This document shows positions 57,746 through 64,000 of a stretch of 64,000 bases of DNA, piece by piece. The notes beneath the pieces were generated by a model, which worked only from the letters and a program-made list of their open reading frames with translations, did no database searches and was not told the DNA's origin. The DNA is taken from positions 716,923,202-716,987,201 of the forward strand of contig NC_064617.1 of the NCBI RefSeq assembly GCF_023898315.1, written 5' to 3'. This DNA is from Schistocerca nitens. Its lineage: Eukaryota > Arthropoda > Insecta > Orthoptera > Acrididae. Numbering within the stretch: position 1 is the stretch's first letter; every line of letters begins with the position of its first letter. A program made the position numbers and the translations under genes.

Positions 57746-58147
57746 AACTAGAAAATTATGTTCACAAAATTTTACAGCACTTCATATACTGGGCAAGTCA
57801 ATGTGTAAGTTATAATTAAACCACATTAGAAACTTGAAGTTTACAACTGAATACATGTATAAGCCAATATTAACGATTAAAGTATTTGCATGGTCCTCAC
57901 TTAAGCTCTAAGGATTTTTGAGGGAACTCTTCTACACTATGAACTGACATGTACACTAGAGAATTACATTCACAGAATTTTACTTCATATACTGGGCAAG
58001 TCGGTATATAACTTATACTTGAACCCCATTAGAAACTTGACAATTACATCTGAATGTATTTATAGGCCAATATTAATGGTTACAGTATATGCATAATCAT
58101 CACTTAGACTCTCAAGGATTTTGGAGGAACTCTTCCACACTATAAAA
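57746..58147. repeat. Tandem duplication, 203-bp period, at LINE 3' end
   Basis: Two units (about 57746-57948 and 57949-58147) share cttcatatactgggcaagtc at 57780 and 57983, and agccaatattaa and ggaactcttc blocks in order. The inner unit contains the last codons of ORF2 (VEEFLQNP); the outer one has a decayed version of them. The 3' end that the RT must recognise was thus extended by duplication. Confidence 0.8.
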
Positions 58148-61100
58148 GCATTGTGTCAACAGATATTCTTTTAATACTGCTTTAAAATTTTTTACATCAG
58201 TCTTTACTTTAATTTCTCTTGGCAATTTATTGTAGATAATTTTTCCGTGGTGTAATGTTCCTTTTTGGCACAAACTGGTTTTTGTATGGAGTACATGAAA
58301 GTCAGTTTTCTGTCTTGTATTATGATGATGAACATTTTCATTTTTGGGGAGGATACTAGGATTTGTTATTGTATATTTCTTTATAAACATTGCACTTTCA
58401 AATAGGAAAATACATGGAAGGGGAAGAATCCCCATCCTTTTAAATAATGGTCTACATGGTTTGTTCCTTTTTATTCCAGCCATGATTCTCACTATTCTTT
58501 TTTGCATCCTGAAGAGTTTTAGGCAGGATGGCGAGTTACCCCAAAAAGTGATCCCATATTTTAGGACAGAATGTATATTAGAATAGTAAACTGTCATTAG
58601 ACAGTCCTTATGACAGCAGTTTTCTAGCACTCTCATTAAATAACACATGGTACTTAGCTTCTTTAATATGTTGTCAATGTGAGTTTCCCATCTAAGATTA
58701 TCCTGTAGCCAGACCCCCAGAAATTTTGTATTAGACACACTTGCAATATCTGTGTCTGACATCTGAATTCTTATATCCTCTTCAATGTTTCTCTTGACAT
58801 TATGAAAATTTAATGCTACTGTTTTGCTTTTATTTATTATTAGTTTGTTTTGGTTGAACCAGTTTACAACATTTGTTAATGCCTCAGACAGTCTTGTCTG
58901 TAGTATCTCTGCAGTCTCCCCGCTGACTAATATGCTTGTGTCATCTGCAAACTAGATAGTGCTATGGTACTGGTTGGTTGATGTTAGGTCATTTATATAT
59001 ATCAAAAATAGGATGGGGCCCAGTACCAAGCCCTGCGGTACTCCATATTTTACTGCTTTATAATCAGAATAGTGTCTTGTTGATTTATTTTCTTTGTGAA
59101 AATGTATTTCTACCACTTGCTTGCGGTCAGTAAGATATGATCTAAGCCACCTGTTAGGCATACCTCTGATACCAATTCTTTCAAGCTTCTGCAGCAATAG
59201 AGTGTGGTCTATGATGTCAAAAGCCTTAGACAGATCGAGGCATATGCCAGTTACTTTTTGTCCACTATCAATTTTTTCAAGTACTTCACCCAGAAATTCA
59301 TATATTGCTGTTTCTGTTGATCGGCCTTTCCGGAAGCCATGTTGGGTTGTGGATAATATTTTGCAGTTTTCTAGAAAATCTAGCAACCTCTTATGAAAAA
59401 TTTTTTCTAGTATTTTCGAAAATGTAGATAGCAAGGCAATAGGTCTATAATTGGCTATGTCTTCTTTCTTACCCTTTTTGAACAGTGGTTTTAGTTTCAC
59501 TGTCTTTAAGCAGGAAGGAAAGACTCCATTTGTTAATGAGCTGTTGAAAATGTGGGCTAATGGTATTGCAATGAGGTCCCCCACATTTTTAATGACATAA
59601 TCTGGAATCTCATCCACACCTGTTGAAAATTTTGTTTCTAACTCTCTAATTGATAGTATAATTTCCTTAGGGTTGGTTGGAGTAAGATACAGGGAGTTGC
59701 AGTTTCTATTTTGATTGGATGGTGTTGTAGCAGGATTTTTATTTGAAGATTTTATGTCAGATAGTAATTTTTCACTAATATTTGCAAAGTATGTATTAAA
59801 AGCATTGGCTACTTCTTCTGGATTTGTAATTTTTTTGCCATCTTGGATTACCTGGAGATTTACATTTTGGGAGGTCTCATTTCCTACTTGTTCTCTGACT
59901 ATCTTCCACATGGCTTTCATTTTGTTCCTGGCCATTTTTATATGGTGATCATTTGTTGTTTTTTTAGATTCTTTTATGACTTTGTGAAGCACTCTCTTAT
60001 AATTCTTGAAATGCACCAGAAATTCTTCTGTAACATTTTGTGTTTTTGAGATTTCATAAAGTCTCCTCTTTTCAGCACATGATATTTTAATGCCTTTCGT
60101 CAGCCATGTAACATTTCTTTTTTTAGTTTTTAATGTTTGGTTTTTAACTGGAAAAGAAATATTGAAATAATGGGAGAATATTTCCATGAACATGTCAAAC
60201 TTTTTACATGTGTCCACATAGTTGTCTATATCATTCCATGTTTCTTTTTTCAGTAAGTGCCTGAAGTGTTCTAGGTTGTGCTTGCTAAAATTTCTACCTT
60301 TTCTTGTCATTTGTTGTTCAGTATTTCCTGCAGTGTCTACTGGGATTTCAATAAACTGTGCATAATGATCACTGAAACCTGTATTCATATTTCCAGATTT
60401 GTATAAATATTTATCTGTATTTATTAGTATCTGATCTATAGCACTGCTTGACGATTTGGTGACTCTGGTGGGGGATTTGATAGTTGTATGTATGTTGTAG
60501 GTTTTTAATAAGGCCTCAAGGTTTAATCTGTCTTTTGAGTTCTTGTTGAAATCTATATTAAAGTCACCACATATGATGGTTGTTTTACTAACTATTTTTA
60601 TACTGTTAAGTGCCTTCTCAAGATTTTCAATGAAAGTAGTTACATTTCCATCTGGGCTTCTATATATGCAAATAACAATTATATTTAAATTTGTCAGTTG
60701 TGTAGCAGAAATTTCGAAGTTTTGCTCTTCCCCTAGCTGGTTAGTGAACTTTAAATTTTCGTGTTTGATGTCCTCTCTAACATATATGCATGTTCCTCCA
60801 TGCATGGAGGTTTTCCTACAAAAAAAAGATGAAAGGATAAAGCCCTCTATCCTTGTGTGATGTAACATATTTTCGGATAACCAGTGCTCACTAACACATA
60901 TAACAGACACTTCTTTTAGTTTATCTGATAACAATATTTCTATCTCACTAACTTTATTTGATAAGGATTGTACATTTTGGTGCAGGAGCATAAATTTCGA
61001 CGATGACTTATTTACTAGGTTGTTTTGGCCTACCTTATGTTCGACAGCTGCACATGACATATCATTTTTAACACTTTTACAATTGAAGTTTTCTTTCGAG

Positions 61101-61150
61101 AGCGATGTTTTAGAAGATGAAATCAACATTTCTCTGGAACCACTTGCCAT
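58112..61150 (-). pseudogene. CR1-like ORF2: endonuclease-RT with one TAG
   Basis: About 1012 codons in one frame, stopped only by TAG at 58952-58954, directly before the catalytic FADD. Endonuclease (N-terminal 240 aa): LLHQNVQSLSNK, SEHWL, YRSPDGNVTTF, ICGDFNIDF, SDHYAQF. RT: PLFKKGKKEDIANYRPIALL, HGFRKGRSTETAI, LDLSKAFDIIDHTLLL with the motif-A aspartate, YGVPQGLVLGPILFLIYIND, then FADDTSIL after the stop. The end has FLGVWLQDNLRWETHI and IHSVLKYGITFWG. The start at 61150 overlaps the ORF1 end. Readthrough or an intact sister copy would be needed for activity. Confidence 0.95.
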
Positions 61151-62539
61151 AAAAAACGTTGTGGTTCTTTCCTGTTTCGTGTTGGGCGAGTTGACTTGTA
61201 GTGTGATGGCATTTCTGCTGTAATTTTTGGAGTTGTAATTTGAGGAACCGCAACCAGGCTAGATGGGGATCCTCTTCTTGCTGCTTCAACACTTCCTGAA
61301 GTCATTGGAGTAATATGCTCTTCATTTGAAATTGGTGATTCCATTGCTGCTGCTGCTGCAATTGGAGGCTGCACTAAGCCTGGCTGATTTCGGTTTAATT
61401 GTTCCATAATTGCATCGCACAGTGCTACTTTCCCTTTCATGTTTCTGTGCAATCCATGGGTAGTGAAATCTTCTCTTTTTTGACTGTCTGCATTAATATA
61501 TGTCACATTGCTGAAGAGCTTACATATTTTCTTGAACTTTCGGTTTGTTGCTTCGATTTCTGCATTCACACACAATGTTTTGATGAGATCATGTCTCATA
61601 GGGATGCTTATTACGAAAACTTTCATGTCCATAACTTTTGCCAATGTTCCCCTTAAAGATCGCAAAGTGAATTTTGCCTCGTTCTTGTAGACATTGTTTG
61701 TGCCAGCTAAAATAATGCAAGAGTTACAACTTCCATGGTTACTGTGTGTGTCAATATGCTGAGTAACTTCTCGCAGTGGAGCACCTGGCTTCACAAATCC
61801 AATAACACTTTCATTTATTAGTTTTTCGTTCATGATCTTTGCCAGTCCTTTTCCATGACTATCAGAAATAAATAAATAATGCCAGCATCTTGTTTTTACA
61901 TTGACTGTTTTCGTTTGTTGTTTTCGGTTCCGAAACTTTCGTTTGTATATTTGCTTCACTTTGTCTGTTCGTTTTTTCTGATAGCACAATGAATCTGTTT
62001 TTGCACACGATATTAGAATCAGTCAATAACTTTCTTTGAGAATTTGACAGTTTACTTTTTACTACCGGTATGTTTGGAAGTTCGCGATTTCGAGGAAAGT
62101 TTGATCTGTTTTCATGTATTTCCGCTACCATGCTAGAGTTGTTTGTTTGCACACATTTTTGTTTACTTTCAGTTCCTTGCAACAGTTTTTCTTCAGATGG
62201 CTGTATTCCATGATTTACTACATTCGATTTTTGCACACTGTTTTTTTGTATTAAAGTTACACTGCTTCTTTGAGATTTATCTTCCTGTATAGAGTTTTCT
62301 TCGGTCACTGATTCCCATTTTCCTGTGGAGGCCGTGTCTTCTTGCTTCCCGTATTTTCCTGATTGAAGTTCTTTTATATCCTGTTTTAGAGTACCGATTA
62401 TGAATTGTAGACTTTTTATACGTTCATTTAGCTTTGATATCTCGTCCTTACAACTCATACACGATTTCTTTTTTCCATCGAATTTTACTTTTTTTTGCGG
62501 AGATATACGATTTACTTTAACACTAGTACTTATTGCCAA
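61123..62539 (-). pseudogene. CR1-like ORF1: coiled coil plus SGNH esterase-like domain
   Basis: Two overlapping frames that together resemble one ORF1. The first (62539-61862) has SCKDEISKLNERIKSLQFII, a short coiled coil, then a polar linker; its first codon is TTG, so the true start is probably upstream or lost. The second (to 61123) has LFISDSHGKGL, IILAGTNNVY and TTHGLHRNMKGK, matching the GDS, GxND and DxxH blocks of SGNH hydrolases, then an Ala-rich and basic tail. Esterase-bearing ORF1 proteins are known from CR1-like LINEs. The frames are shifted at an ATTT repeat (61866-61879). The product would bind the LINE RNA. Confidence 0.85.
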
Positions 62540-62543
62540 TGTT

Positions 62544-63012
62544 TGTTGTGTATGACTTCATACAAAACAATAAGGAGAGGTGGGCTACAGAGCAGTGTGG
62601 CAACTGTCATCATAGGAAAGCTGGATAGGAACAGAAATGATTAGTGAACAAGTTAACACAATAAACAGAAGACTTACTTAACTAGTATTTCTCCAAGCAT
62701 ACAAAGATTCATTACAAATAATGCAGCAAGACACAGAGTGCAGCTGTCTCAATGTCAGCTAGAATGAGGCTTCCTGTAGTAAAGCACAAATGAAGGGAGT
62801 TGGAGACTTGAGTTGTAGTGAAGTGGCTCCAGGTACAAATGGCCTGAGCAGCTGCCACCTGCCATACTATATTGTGGCAGCAGAGGGCACTCGTAGTGCA
62901 GAGCTGCTGGGGCTGCATTTACTGCACGACTGCTGTTGGCATCAGATGGAAACTTTCCATTCCATTACCAACGTTGATATGCTTTGGGGTGGTATCAATA
63001 TGTGATACCACA
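62544..63012 (-). repeat. Gypsy 5' LTR
   Basis: A 469-bp LTR in minus orientation, beginning TGTGGTATCACA (63012 downward) and ending CAACA at 62544, so TG...CA ends are kept. It aligns with the left LTR, though both have drifted. The ATAAC duplication follows at 63013-63017. A primer-binding site would lie just below 62544, where the CR1-like LINE begins. Confidence 0.85.
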
Positions 63013-63017
63013 ATAAC

Positions 63018-63833
63018 ATGTAATTTTACATGCATTAGCAGTGTCAGCAAAGTACAAATACAGCATTTTTTTAAAGCATGATTTTGTTGCTCTGCATTTC
63101 TCACTTGTTATCTCTGATTGCCAACATAATTTAGTGTCTACTTCATCCATCAAGTAGTACTTTGTGATAAGAAGCAGATTGGTAATACAGCTTGTTTTGG
63201 GTAGCAGATGAAGATGGAGGTTAAAGTTTGTAATAATGAAATGGTGCAAAATAAGGTAAAAAATATGTAAGAGATGAAAAGGAATGGCAAAAAATTCAGA
63301 GAGCAGAAAAGGAATGGGTAACATAGATATTCATAGCTGGTCAGACAGTGTTGCCTTCAAATGTGTGTGGAGTGATAATGTAGCATTGTGAGGGAGTGAT
63401 GAAACACCATCCTATTTATTTTAAGTAATGAAGGAAATTGCATGTGCAAAAAAAAAAAAAAAAGTTCTTAATGCATTTGTACTCATGCCCTGAGCAAAAT
63501 AAAAACATCACTTTTGCTTCATTCATCTTGCATTAATCCCGTCTAAACAATCTGAGCAGTGAACATACAAATTTTTATTTCCCTGCCACACTTTTCTGCC
63601 ATTTGCTGATGTCTTCAATCAAATAAAAAAAGTGTAGGGGAAAACGACTTCAGTTTTCTTACCCAAAGGTTGATGTCACTTTGTGCAGAAAGAAAGCCAA
63701 GCTGTAAAATGGTTGCTGAGGATCTCAGAAGATTACCAAAACCAAAATTTGATGTGCAGAGTGCAGCACAGGAAGTTACTTTTCTAAAAAATCGTAAAAC
63801 AAAAAAGAGTTGAAGATATCAGCTTAATTTCAT
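63018..63833. other. Unassigned sequence
   Basis: Includes a poly-A tract at 63448-63464. No exon or repeat family recognised. Confidence 0.35.
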
Positions 63834-64000
63834 TTATTTGCACAGAGGTACATTTAAAGTTTTATTTGAATAGGTTTTAAAAATTATATCTTGAAGGTGG
63901 CCTCCATTCTGTTCAATGCATTTGGAGAGTCGAAATTGGAAGTTTAGGTCCGTGTTCTCCAGTGTGTCTCTGTCTATGTTAACAATATCAGCAGGAATAT
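63834..64000 (-). CDS. Transposase C-terminus, running off the window
   Basis: A minus-strand frame is open from the window edge to a TAA at 63834-63836 and encodes 54 residues. It contains VNIDRDTLENTDLNFQFRLS and KCIEQNGGHLQD, similar to the C-terminal end (a variable R-L-x-x-C-I-E-x-x-G-G-H motif) of transposases from mariner-related elements such as the one at 13.0 kb. The catalytic part is beyond the edge. It is not certain whether the full gene is intact. Confidence 0.6.
   Translation of the reverse strand, partial: IPADIVNIDRDTLENTDLNFQFRLSKCIEQNGGHLQDIIFKTYSNKTLNVPLCK

Larger units (their letters stand above)
57622..62543 (-). mobile_element. CR1-like LINE with esterase-type ORF1, nearly intact
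   Basis: A minus-strand, two-ORF LINE of about 4.9 kb inserted between the gypsy 5' LTR and gag. The 3' tail is a TACAA-type pentamer repeat (TATTG on the plus strand, about 57625-57659), not poly(A). ORF1 and ORF2 overlap by 28 nt. Only one stop codon in ORF2 and one 4-bp slip in ORF1 break the frames, so this is among the youngest large insertions here. The 5' end lies within a few bases of the LTR; how much of the 5' untranslated region is missing is unclear. Confidence 0.9.
43441..63012 (-). mobile_element. Ty3/gypsy LTR retrotransposon with nested insertions
   Basis: Two alignable LTRs (43441-43917 and 62544-63012), a 5-bp ATAAC duplication outside them and minus-strand gag-protease-RT-RNase H-integrase remains in the right order show one insertion. 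It now spans 19.6 kb because it received a SINE (45913-46162), a 7.8-kb Penelope-like complex (46292-54106), the unclassified repeat (54862-55975), another SINE (56090-56346) and a CR1-like LINE (57622-62543). Subtracting these leaves about 5.2 kb, a normal gypsy size. The coding parts have many stops; the element is inactive. Confidence 0.9.

Noticed and set aside
1..64000. CRISPR array, prophage, operon or defence system
   Set aside because: No regularly spaced repeats with unique spacers and no prokaryotic genes; spliceosomal exons and eukaryotic retroelements throughout.

Overview
This window looks like a gene-poor stretch of a large arthropod genome, most likely an orthopteran of the grasshopper/locust type (Schistocerca-like). 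The reasons are AT-rich non-coding DNA, spliceosomal exons, many LINE, Penelope-like, Ty3/gypsy, Tc1/mariner and tRNA-SINE copies, and several repeat families that I recognise as typical of that group. The genus is recognition, not a database result. No bacterial or phage gene, operon, CRISPR array or rRNA gene is visible.

The only plausible host gene is on the + strand at about 23.1-26.9 kb. Four short exons (23110-23251, 23361-23419, 23888-23939, 26907-26945) have good splice sites and join with matching phases; a fifth at 30834-30879 and an upstream micro-exon at 18900-18928 are weaker. I do not recognise the protein.

Layout. 1-7 kb: half of a mariner-like element, an old RTE LINE 3' end, Penelope-derived palindromes and one copy of an unclassified 1.1-kb repeat. 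7.2-10.5 kb: a tRNA-SINE and an intact-looking Tc1-like transposon (340-aa transposase) next to a decayed gypsy gag-protease. 12.3-14.1 kb: LINE remnant, a 898-bp mariner-like element between inverted repeats, and a SINE. 14.16-18.64 kb: an R4/Dong-type LINE with restriction-like endonuclease, broken by a fold-back tRNA-SINE and by a palindromic element, each with target-site duplications (TSDs). 19.4-22.4 kb: RTE LINE copy. 23.1-31 kb: host exons with intronic elements. 29.6-34.2 kb: an old RTE, a decayed Tc1 and an RTE 3' end. 36.2-36.9 kb: tandem tRNA-SINE. 37.2-40.0 kb: RTE LINE with one stop codon and an 11-bp TSD. 40.2-41.2 kb: gypsy protease-RT remnant. 43.441-63.012 kb: one Ty3/gypsy element with both LTRs and a 5-bp TSD, swollen to 19.6 kb by nested insertions: a 7.8-kb Penelope-like complex that itself contains a SINE, two more SINEs, the 1.1-kb repeat and a nearly intact CR1-like LINE whose ORF1 carries an SGNH-esterase-like domain. 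The window ends in the C-terminus of another transposase.

The elements do not cooperate in a pathway. What is informative is the nesting order, the number of target-site duplications that can be read directly, and a recurring architecture in which short palindromic elements carry the 3' end of a Penelope-like element at both termini.
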